From RYN-230 sp963814645 (GTDB taxonomy: Bacteria; Actinomycetota; Actinomycetes; Streptosporangiales; Streptosporangiaceae), in assembly GCA_963814645.1 (NCBI GenBank), contig CAWFDX010000004.1, positions 434,001 to 498,000 of the forward strand: DNA of 64,000 nt, read 5' to 3'. Below are positions 36,306 through 43,281 of the stretch, piece by piece. Made by a program: the position numbers and the translations under genes. The notes below the pieces were generated by a model that did no database searches, was not told the DNA's origin, and worked only from the letters and a program-made list of their open reading frames with translations. Numbering within the stretch: position 1 is the stretch's first letter; every line of letters begins with the position of its first letter.

Positions 36306-36792
36306 CTGATTCCCCCAGCGCGGCGCGCAGTCGCCGCCGGGCCTGGAACAGGTCAGCCTTGATGGTGCCCTCCGGCCGGCCGAGCAGCGCGGCCACGTCG
36401 CGGACCGGGAAACCCGCATAGTAATGCAGCAGGAACGGGCTGCGCAGCCGGTCGGGCAGCGCCTGCAGCAGCTCGCGCACGTGCACGTCCTGGGCCGGGT
36501 GGTAGGCCGGGTCGGCCGCCGCGGCGGCGCCGACGCTCTGCAGCGCCCGGCGCTCCCGGCCGGTCTTCCGCCAGTGGTCCCGGACCAGGTTGGTGGCGAT
36601 CATGTACAGGTAGCTCTGCGGGTTGTCCAGCCGGGACCACCGGGCGAGCAGCCGGGTGAACGCCTCGGCCGCGATCTCGTGCGCCGTGTCGTCATCATCG
36701 ACCAGCCGCCGGACCCAGCCGGCCAGCCGTGGATAGCACGCGTTGAACAGTTCCTCGGCGGCGGCACGGTCGCTCGTGCGCAGCCTGTCCAC
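36298..36792 (-). CDS. ECF (SigE-like) RNA polymerase sigma factor
   Basis: 164 residues from GTG 36792 (VDRLRTSDR) with a GGGG ribosome binding site. Region 2: FNACYPRLAGWVRRLVDD and PQSYLYMIATNLVRDHWRK; region 4: LPDRLRSPFLLHYYAGFPVRDVAALLGRPEGTIKADLFQARRRLRAAL. The overlap with the BNR-protein gene suggests one operon and a sigma/anti-sigma or sensor pair. No zinc-binding anti-sigma motif is seen. Confidence 0.92.
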   Translation of the reverse strand: MDRLRTSDRAAAEELFNACYPRLAGWVRRLVDDDDTAHEIAAEAFTRLLARWSRLDNPQSYLYMIATNLVRDHWRKTGRERRALQSVGAAAAADPAYHPAQDVHVRELLQALPDRLRSPFLLHYYAGFPVRDVAALLGRPEGTIKADLFQARRRLRAALGESDG

Positions 36793-37172
36793 GGAACCCC
36801 CTTGGCTGGCGGTTCCCGCCGGTATGCTCCACGGCCTGGCCAGCGCCAGGGTGTCACCCGCAGCGCTGCCCCCGGGCCCGTCCACGGCTAGGGATTGCAC
36901 AGATCTACCACACCTTCGATCGGATGATGCGGATCCGGTCACAAGGGCGTGCCCCCGCAATGCCCCTGCGCCTCTGAGACGGCGCAGGGCGGCATCAGGT
37001 TGTGCCGATATCGACCTGTTACCTATGCGTGATCCGGGCGCCATCCGAGGTGCTCAGGGCCCGCCGTCGGGGCTGGCCGGTGCGAGCAGGGTGGTGCGGG
37101 CAGAGTACAGTGGAGGTAGATAGTTGGACGTCCTAGTATCTGGCTGGGTCAAGCCCAGCGGGGAGGACCGGC
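36793..37172. other. 380-bp divergent intergenic region with hairpin and operator-like palindrome
   Basis: Between the sigma factor (leftward) and the mutase gene (rightward). A 9-bp-stem hairpin CCCTGCGCC-TCTGAGAC-GGCGCAGGG lies at 36964-36989. GGACGTCC at 37126-37133 is a perfect palindrome immediately before TAGTAT (37134-37139), which fits a -10 box for the mutase gene. No ORF with a recognisable product. Confidence 0.5.
37126..37139 (+). promoter_or_regulatory. Palindromic operator and -10 element of the mutase gene
   Basis: GGACGTCC palindrome directly abutting TAGTAT, 34 bp before the start codon. A repressor bound here would block the promoter. The identity of the regulator is not known. 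Confidence 0.4.
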
Positions 37173-38852
37173 ATGAGCGCTGAGCTGGACGACCTGGCCA
37201 CGGGGCGGGAGCGCTGGCAGCGGCGGTTCGCTGACTCGCGGGTCCGGGCGGCCGACTTCAGCACGCTGTCCGGCCTCGACGTGGACCCGGTGTACGGGCC
37301 GCCGCCCGGTTCGGTGGTCCCGGGCTTCGAGCGGATCGGCTGGCCGGGTGAGTACCCGTTCACCCGCGGCCTGTACCCGGCCGGGTACCGCGGCCGGGCC
37401 TGGACGATCCGGCAGTTCTCCGGGTTCGGCAACGCGCGGCAGACCAACGAGCGGTACCGGATGCTGCTCGGCGCGGGCGGCACCGGGCTGTCCGTGGCCT
37501 TCGACATGCCGACGCTGATGGGCCGGGACTCGGATGACCCGCGATCGCTCGGTGAGGTCGGCCACTGCGGCGTGGCCATCGACTCGGCGGCGGACATGGA
37601 CGTGCTGTTCGACGGGATATCGCTGGCCGACGTGACCACCTCGATGACGATCAGCGGCCCGGCCGTCCCGGCGTTCTGCATGTACCTGGCCGCAGCCCAG
37701 CGGCAGGGCGCCGACCTGGCCGCGCTGAACGGGACGCTGCAGACCGACATCTTCAAGGAGTACATCGCGCAGAAGGAGTGGCTGTTCCCGCCGCAGCCGC
37801 ATCTGCGGCTGATCGGCGACCTGATGGAGTACTGCGCGGCCGAGATCCCGGACTACAAGCCGCTGTCGGTGTCCGGTTACCACATCAGGGAGGCCGGCTC
37901 CACGGCCGCCCAGGAACTCGCGTTCACCCTGGCCGACGGGTTCGGCTACGTGGAACTCGGGCTGTCCCGCGGGCTCGACATCGAGACGTTCGCGCCTGGC
38001 CTGTCCTTCTTCTTCGACGCGCACATCGACTTCTTCGAGGAGATCGCCAAGTTCCGCGCGGCCCGGCGCATCTGGGCCCGGTGGCTGCGCGACCGGTACG
38101 GCGCGACCACGCCGCGGGCCCAGTGGCTGCGCTTCCACACCCAGACCGCGGGGGTCTCGCTGACCGCGCAGCAGCCGGACAACAACGTGGTCCGCACGGC
38201 CATCGAGGCGCTGGCCGCGGTGCTCGGCGGGACCAACTCGCTGCACACCAACGCGCTGGACGAAGTGCTCGCGCTGCCCAGCGAGCGGGCGGCGGAGATC
38301 GCGGTGCGCACCCAGCAGGTGATCATGGAAGAGACCGGAGTGGCCAGCGTGGCCGACCCGCTGGGCGGCTCGTGGTACCTGGAGGCGCTCACCGACCGGC
38401 TGGAGGCCGAGGCCGAGGAGGTCTTCGCGCGGATCCTGGCCATGAGCCCGGACCAGACGATGACCGGCGGGATCCTGCACGGCATCGAGACCGGCTGGTT
38501 CTCCGCCGAGATCGCCGAGGCCGCGTTCGCCTACCAGCAGAAGGTGGAGAAGGGCGACAAGAAGGTGGTCGGGGTGAACGTGCACACCGGCACGGTGGGC
38601 TCCCCGGTCGAGATCCTCCGGGTCAGCCACCAGGTGGAGCGGGACCAGGCGGCCGAGCTGGGCCGCCGCCGGGCGGCCCGGGATGAGGCGGCGGTGGCTG
38701 CGGCGCTGGCCAGCATGCTGGACGCGGCGCGGACCGGGGCGAACATGATCCCGCCGATGCTGGACGCGGCCCGGGCCGAGGCCACGCTGGGCGAGATCTG
38801 CGGCGCGCTGCGCGCCGAGTGGGGCAGCTACTCCGAGGCGCCCGCGTTCTAG
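37173..38852 (+). CDS. icmA: Acyl-CoA mutase large subunit, isobutyryl-CoA mutase type
   Basis: AdoCbl-dependent carbon-skeleton mutase, 559 residues, catalytic TIM-barrel only with no B12-binding C-terminal domain. The substrate-specificity pair is F82 (RQFSGFGNARQTN) and Q200 (EYIAQKEWLFPP). Their spacing of 118 equals that of Y89/R207 in methylmalonyl-CoA mutase and F80/Q198 in isobutyryl-CoA mutase, and the residues match the latter. Isobutyryl-CoA to n-butyryl-CoA is thus the likely reaction, in valine or butyrate metabolism. The small B12-binding subunit must be encoded elsewhere. GGGGAGGA ribosome binding site. Confidence 0.93.
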   Translation: MSAELDDLATGRERWQRRFADSRVRAADFSTLSGLDVDPVYGPPPGSVVPGFERIGWPGEYPFTRGLYPAGYRGRAWTIRQFSGFGNARQTNERYRMLLGAGGTGLSVAFDMPTLMGRDSDDPRSLGEVGHCGVAIDSAADMDVLFDGISLADVTTSMTISGPAVPAFCMYLAAAQRQGADLAALNGTLQTDIFKEYIAQKEWLFPPQPHLRLIGDLMEYCAAEIPDYKPLSVSGYHIREAGSTAAQELAFTLADGFGYVELGLSRGLDIETFAPGLSFFFDAHIDFFEEIAKFRAARRIWARWLRDRYGATTPRAQWLRFHTQTAGVSLTAQQPDNNVVRTAIEALAAVLGGTNSLHTNALDEVLALPSERAAEIAVRTQQVIMEETGVASVADPLGGSWYLEALTDRLEAEAEEVFARILAMSPDQTMTGGILHGIETGWFSAEIAEAAFAYQQKVEKGDKKVVGVNVHTGTVGSPVEILRVSHQVERDQAAELGRRRAARDEAAVAAALASMLDAARTGANMIPPMLDAARAEATLGEICGALRAEWGSYSEAPAF

Positions 38853-38856
38853 GACG

Positions 38857-39774
38857 TCAGAGATACCCGAGCTGTTCCTCGATCGTGCCCAGGACAGCCG
38901 GATCGCCGGGATCATCCAGCAGCCGCAGCGCGTGCCGGAGGCGGAACGCCGTCTGCACCGGGCGGGAGTCGGGGTCCAGCCCGCGCACCGCGGCATAGCC
39001 GCGCCAGCCGCGGTCCCACAGGGCGCTGAACTCGCGGCGGTGCCGCCGCCACAGCCCGGTGCCCCACTCGCCCAGGTCGAAGTCCCAGAACGGATGGTCC
39101 ACCCGGGCCGTCTCCCAGTCGAGGATGCCGGTCAGCCGGCCATCCTCGGCCAGCAACTGGTCCTCGTGGATGTCGCCGTGGACCAGGACCGGCGGCAGCC
39201 GGGCCGCGCCGGCCAGCAACGCCGTCCAGGTCGCTTCGCGGTCGGGCCGGCCCAGCCTTTCGGCCGCCTCGGCAGTGGCCGCCGCGCTGCTGGCCGGGTC
39301 AAGGGCCCGGCGCAGCCAGCGATGATGCGCGGCCTGGTGGTGCTGCGGCGGCCGCGCGCCGGCCAGCGGCGGTGGGTCCAGCTGATGCCAGCTGGCGATG
39401 GCCCGGCCCACCTGGTCCACCAAAGCTTCGGGTTCGGCTGGCACCTGGCCGGGCAGGCGGGTGACCGCGGCGAACGGGAACGGGTAGATCTCCGGGTCCT
39501 GCCAGTAACCCAGCAGCCGCGGGACGACGGCCAGCCCGGTCTGGGCCAGCGCGCGGTACGCGGCGATCTCGCGCTCGAACCACTCGACTCCGGCCGCTGA
39601 GCGCGGGAACAGGAACACCCGGTCCTGGTCGAGCAGGACCAGCTTGTTCCACCCGCTGACGTTCAGCACCAGCCGGCCGGTGTCCGCGCCGGTGAGCGCC
39701 GCGAACCGCGCGGCCTGCGGCGGCACCAGCACCGCGTTGACCGCCCGTCCCACCAGGTCGCCGCCCACGGGCAC
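38857..39774 (-). CDS. Aminoglycoside phosphotransferase-family kinase
   Basis: 305 residues of the APH/choline-kinase fold. Catalytic Brenner loop VHGDIHEDQLL with Asp, metal-binding GILDWETARVDHPFWDFDLGEW, N-lobe FLFPRSAAGVEWFEREIAAYRAL. Substrate unknown: such proteins phosphorylate aminoglycosides, sugars or small alcohols, so drug resistance should not be assumed. GTG start at 39774. Ends 5 bp from the convergent mutase gene. Confidence 0.88.
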   Translation of the reverse strand: MPVGGDLVGRAVNAVLVPPQAARFAALTGADTGRLVLNVSGWNKLVLLDQDRVFLFPRSAAGVEWFEREIAAYRALAQTGLAVVPRLLGYWQDPEIYPFPFAAVTRLPGQVPAEPEALVDQVGRAIASWHQLDPPPLAGARPPQHHQAAHHRWLRRALDPASSAAATAEAAERLGRPDREATWTALLAGAARLPPVLVHGDIHEDQLLAEDGRLTGILDWETARVDHPFWDFDLGEWGTGLWRRHRREFSALWDRGWRGYAAVRGLDPDSRPVQTAFRLRHALRLLDDPGDPAVLGTIEEQLGYL

Positions 39775-39794
39775 AGTATGGCCTGGGTGAGGAG

Positions 39795-40187
39795 TCAGGC
39801 CGGGCTGGCAATCGGCAGCCCAGCGTCCCGGGCCGCCGCCAAGAGCCGCTTGTCATAGGCGACGAACGCGGTGAGATCCCGCCGGATACCCAGCGCGGAA
39901 GCCAGATGAATAGCGTCGGCGGCTCGGAGGGTCTGCGGCGGGATAGCTGCTGACGAGTCGAGGATCGCGGTAGTGACGTTCACCTTCTGCACACTCCGCA
40001 TCTGGCGGAGGCTGCGTGGAAGCCCGCTGGGGTCTGCCCGCCAGATGGCCCGTGGCACCTCGCTGCGGTGCAAGGCGCTTGACACCAGCGGGAGGTCAGC
40101 TCGTTCGGCGAGCCATTGCGCGAGGGCTTGTGACTCCGGCTCGGTTATCACGAGCTTCACCAGGGCGGATGAATCGAGGTAGAGCAC
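39795..40187 (-). CDS. vapC: VapC-type PIN-domain toxin
   Basis: 130 residues. PIN ribonuclease acidic sites: D5 in LYLDSSALVKL, Glu in ALHRSEVPRA, and ADAIHLASAL and FVAYDKRL. Cleaves RNA (tRNA or rRNA in studied family members). It overlaps the antitoxin gene by one base, in the usual antitoxin-first order. Confidence 0.93.
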   Translation of the reverse strand: MLYLDSSALVKLVITEPESQALAQWLAERADLPLVSSALHRSEVPRAIWRADPSGLPRSLRQMRSVQKVNVTTAILDSSAAIPPQTLRAADAIHLASALGIRRDLTAFVAYDKRLLAAARDAGLPIASPA

Positions 40188-40501
40188 TACAGCCGGTCCT
40201 CGCGCAGTTCCTGCAGAATCTCGCTTGCCGTGGGGTGACCTGGCGGGACGGGCGGACCGGGTTCGATATCCAGCGGGCTTCCCGGATCCTCGGCTCGTTC
40301 GATGATCCCGGCGGCGACCAGCCGTTCCAGCGGGCTCTCCGGCTCTCCAGCGGGAACCAGGCGGGCTACCAGGCGGCCCCGGTTGGTGATGTCCACGGTC
40401 TGTCCCTTCTCTACGAGGTCCACATAGACGCTGGCGTGCTGGCGAAGCTCACGGATGCCGATGCGCTTCGCCGCTTGCCGGTCACCTCTTGTATCACGCA
40501 T
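40187..40501 (-). CDS. vapB: VapB/Phd-YefM-type antitoxin
   Basis: 104 residues: N-terminal DNA-binding part IGIRELRQHASVYVDLVEKGQTVDITNRGRLVARLVP (Phd/YefM fold) and an acidic C-terminus EILQELREDRL that would wrap the toxin. First ATG at 40501 adds 13 basic residues; a shorter start within is possible. A perfect palindrome lies 6 bp upstream, consistent with autorepression. Confidence 0.9.
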   Translation of the reverse strand: MRDTRGDRQAAKRIGIRELRQHASVYVDLVEKGQTVDITNRGRLVARLVPAGEPESPLERLVAAGIIERAEDPGSPLDIEPGPPVPPGHPTASEILQELREDRL

Positions 40502-40507
40502 CTGAGT

Positions 40508-40532
40508 AATGTAGCACTTTCAGTGCTACATT
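40508..40532. promoter_or_regulatory. Perfect palindromic operator of vapBC
   Basis: AATGTAGCAC-TTTCA-GTGCTACATT: 10-bp perfect arms around a 5-bp spacer, just upstream of the vapB start. This arrangement matches the autoregulatory operators of toxin-antitoxin operons. It could also act on the rightward gene starting at 40595. Confidence 0.8.
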
Positions 40533-40594
40533 TGGGGGAGGCGCTGCCGCTGGGTGGCGGTCAAGGCATAGCAAGGATGCGGCAGGATAGAGGT

Positions 40595-41605
40595 ATGCAG
40601 CAGCCCCGGGACTTTTCTCTTTACGGCGCTGTTGACCTGGGTGCGCGGCAGGCCGCCGCGCAGCGCAGTCAGCAGGCCACGGCGCGCGCCGGCGGGCAGG
40701 GTGGCTCGCCGGGCGGCCATGTCATGGACGTGACCGAGGAGACCTTCAACGTCAACGTCGTTGAACGGTCCCGGTCGGTGCCGGTCATCCTGGACCTCTG
40801 GGCCGAATGGTGCGAGCCGTGCAAGCAGCTCAGCCCGGTGCTGGAGAAGCTGGCCGGCGAGGCCGACGGCGACTGGGTGCTGGCCAAGGTGGACGTCGAC
40901 GCGAACCCGCAGCTGCGGGCCGCGCTCCAGGTGCAGAGCATCCCGATGGTGATGGCGGTGGCCGGCGGCCAGGTGGTGGACGGCTTCCTCGGCGCCATGC
41001 CAGAGGCCCAGGTACAGCAGTGGCTCGGCCAGGTCATGCAGGTGGCCGGGCAGCTCGGGCTGCCCGGCGCGGGTGGCGCGGCCGGTGCGGCCGACGAGCA
41101 GCCCGGTAACGGCCAGCCGGGCGGCGGGCCGGGCGTGCCGGGCGTGCCGGGCGGGCCGGGCGGGCCTGGTGGCTACGGCCCCGGCATGGCGGCCGACCCG
41201 GCCTTCGAGGACGCCCAGCTGGCCATGGAGCGTGGCGACCTGGACGCCGCGGCGGCCGCGTTCGAGCAGGTGCTGGCGGCCACCCCGGGTCACCCGGTCG
41301 CCACCGTGGGCCTGGCCCAGGTAGACCTGATCCGCCGGGTCAGCTCCTACGACGAGCAGCAGGTCCGGCGGGACGCGGCTGAGCACCCCGGCGACGTGGA
41401 CGCGCAGGCCCGGGTGGCCGATCTCGATGTGGCCACCGGGCGCACCGACGAGGGCTTCGACCGGCTGCTCGGCGCGATCCGGCGCACGTCGGGGGAGGAC
41501 CGGGACCGGGCCCGGGTGCACCTGGTCAGGCTGTTCGACGTGTTCCTGCCGGGCGACCCGAAGGTCAGCAAGGCCCGCGCCACCCTGTCCAGCCTGCTGT
41601 TCTGA
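40595..41605 (+). CDS. CnoX/YbbN-like thioredoxin-TPR protein
   Basis: 336 residues from ATG 40595. N-terminal linker, thioredoxin domain (residues 45-155) with a complete active site WCEPCKQ and cis-Pro SIPM, a Gly/Pro repeat linker (GGPGVPGVPGGPGGPGG), and C-terminal tetratricopeptide-like helices (residues 200-336). Fits the chaperedoxin architecture that protects proteins from oxidative aggregation. E. coli CnoX has lost its CxxC; here it is intact, so thiol-disulfide exchange is possible. Streptomyces encodes the same protein near icmA, supporting orthology. Confidence 0.9.
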   Translation: MQQPRDFSLYGAVDLGARQAAAQRSQQATARAGGQGGSPGGHVMDVTEETFNVNVVERSRSVPVILDLWAEWCEPCKQLSPVLEKLAGEADGDWVLAKVDVDANPQLRAALQVQSIPMVMAVAGGQVVDGFLGAMPEAQVQQWLGQVMQVAGQLGLPGAGGAAGAADEQPGNGQPGGGPGVPGVPGGPGGPGGYGPGMAADPAFEDAQLAMERGDLDAAAAAFEQVLAATPGHPVATVGLAQVDLIRRVSSYDEQQVRRDAAEHPGDVDAQARVADLDVATGRTDEGFDRLLGAIRRTSGEDRDRARVHLVRLFDVFLPGDPKVSKARATLSSLLF

Positions 41606-41632
41606 CGCCGAGCGGCGGGGCCCTGGACGCGG

Positions 41633-42456
41633 TCAGGCATGGTGTGCTCCAGTCAGGAACTCGGTGAGTGTGCTGGCGATGGTCTGGGCGTCGAGTTTCT
41701 TGGTGTGGCCGAGGCCGTGGCGTGCGGTCAGCTGTCCGTTGGGCAGCGCAGCCGCCACGGCCGCCGCGGCGTGGCTGAACCAGGCGGGGCTTTCCTGCTC
41801 GGTCCCGCACATGACCAGCACCGGGATGGTGACCGTGGCCCACTGCCCAGCCGGCAGCGGGCGCCCGGCCTGATAGCCGTCCATGAGCTTAAGGTCGTAG
41901 GGCAGGGTGTGCGCCACCGCGGTCAGCTGCCGCCACGCCCCGGGCATCAGGCGCAGCAGGCGGGGCACGAAGGCCGGGGCGCCCATCCCGTCCACCATGA
42001 AGCAGCGGACCGCGTCGCCGCGCCGGCCGGCCTGGACTAGCCCGGCGACCCGCTGCTCCAGGCCAGCCGGCGGCTGGCGGTCGCCGGGCTGAACCACCAG
42101 GGGCGGTTCCTGTAGCGCCATCCGGCGGATCGGCAGGCCGGCCGCGGCCGACCGCAGGGCCAGCGTGGCGCCCGAGGACAGTCCCCAGACGTGCGCCTGG
42201 CCGCCCGCGGTCTCGATGACCGCGGCGAGATCCTCGATCTCACGGTCTACGGCGTAGGGCTCGGTATCGCCGCTGTCGCCCCGGCCACGGCGGTCGTAGC
42301 TGTACACGGTGAAGTGTCGGCCAGCAGCCCGGCCAGCTTGACCTGCCCGGGGTAGCGGCGGTAGCTGAAGGCGCCGCCGATCAGGACCAGCGGATCACCG
42401 GAACCAGTGCGGTCGTAGGCGATCCGGGTCCCGTCGGCAGACGTGACTGCACTCAT
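41633..42456 (-). pseudogene. Alpha/beta hydrolase interrupted by a one-base frameshift
   Basis: The N-terminal 50 codons (MSAVTSADGTRIAYDRTGSGDPLVLIGGAFSYRRY...KLAGLLAD) lie in one frame from 42456 and the rest (FTVYSYDRRGRGDSGDT...LTEFLTGAHHA) in another. Adding one base near 42314-42317 restores a continuous 270-residue hydrolase with nucleophile in GLSSG, MCGTEQE and GLGH. Either a recent pseudogene or a base-calling error; everything else about the reading frame is intact. Confidence 0.8.
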
Positions 42457-42652
42457 TGGTGATCTCCCGTCCGGTCAGCCGAGCCGGTGAATCCGGGCTC
42501 TACTCGTGCTTCGAACGGGAGCCGGGCAGATCGACACCGCACCAGGATTTTTGGCCCGGCATTCTCACTAGCGGCAGGTATATCCGCGACCAGGCACTGG
42601 CGTTATGACGGATGGGCTCGGCTGGTGGAGCGGGGAGCTGGCCCGCGCTGGG

Positions 42653-43147
42653 TCAGCGGGCGCCGGGATCGGGCGGGGTGGCGTTGGCCAGCTGCTCCAG
42701 GGCGGGCAGCGCCGCGATCAGCGCGGCCAGCTGGTCCGGGCTGAGCGTGCGCAGGCTGCCGGCCAGCATGATGGTGCTTTCCTGCCGGATCCGTTCCAGG
42801 ATCGCGTGCCCCTCGGCGGTCACCGCCAGCGCGGCGGCCCGGGCGTCGCCGGGCACCGGGCCGCGCCGCACATAACCCCGGTCCTCCAGCACGGTGACCA
42901 GGCGGGTCAGCGTGGATGGCGCGATCTTCTCCGCGGCGGCGAGATCACCGAGCCGGAGCGGCCCGGCCTTGTCCACCGTGGACAGCGCGGACAGCTGGGT
43001 TGGGGTGATCCCGGCCAGTTCGTGCCGCCGCAGGCTGCGGGACACGCGGGCGATGGCCACCCGCAGCCGGGTCACGTCGATGGGCGGGCCAGCCTCGTCC
43101 GGGGCGGCCACGGTGGCCGCGCTGGCGGCCGTTCCTGCGTCGGACAC
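42653..43147 (-). CDS. MarR-family transcriptional regulator
   Basis: 164 residues. Winged helix ELAGITPTQLSALSTVDKAGPLRLGDLAAAEKIAPSTLTRLVTVLEDRGYVRRGPVPGDARAAALAVT with the GDARA wing. GTG start. Separate from the hydrolase by 196 bp that show no feature; divergent from the malic enzyme gene. Targets unknown. Confidence 0.92.
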   Translation of the reverse strand: MSDAGTAASAATVAAPDEAGPPIDVTRLRVAIARVSRSLRRHELAGITPTQLSALSTVDKAGPLRLGDLAAAEKIAPSTLTRLVTVLEDRGYVRRGPVPGDARAAALAVTAEGHAILERIRQESTIMLAGSLRTLSPDQLAALIAALPALEQLANATPPDPGAR

Positions 43148-43281
43148 ACCTGAAGGGTACGTGGCGATGGCCCGGCGCGCGCACCCCGCCGCGCGGTGAC
43201 CTGGGCACCGGCCAGGTCAGCCCGGACCAGGTGGCACGATTGGGTGCGGCACAATGGCTGGGCCGGGAAGGCGGGAGTTAC

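Noticed and set aside
38857..39774. Aminoglycoside resistance gene
   Set aside because: Only the kinase fold is certain; nothing shows an antibiotic substrate.
40016..40594. Upstream extension of the thioredoxin-TPR frame
   Set aside because: It runs antisense across vapB and through its operator; ATG 40595 starts the conserved protein.
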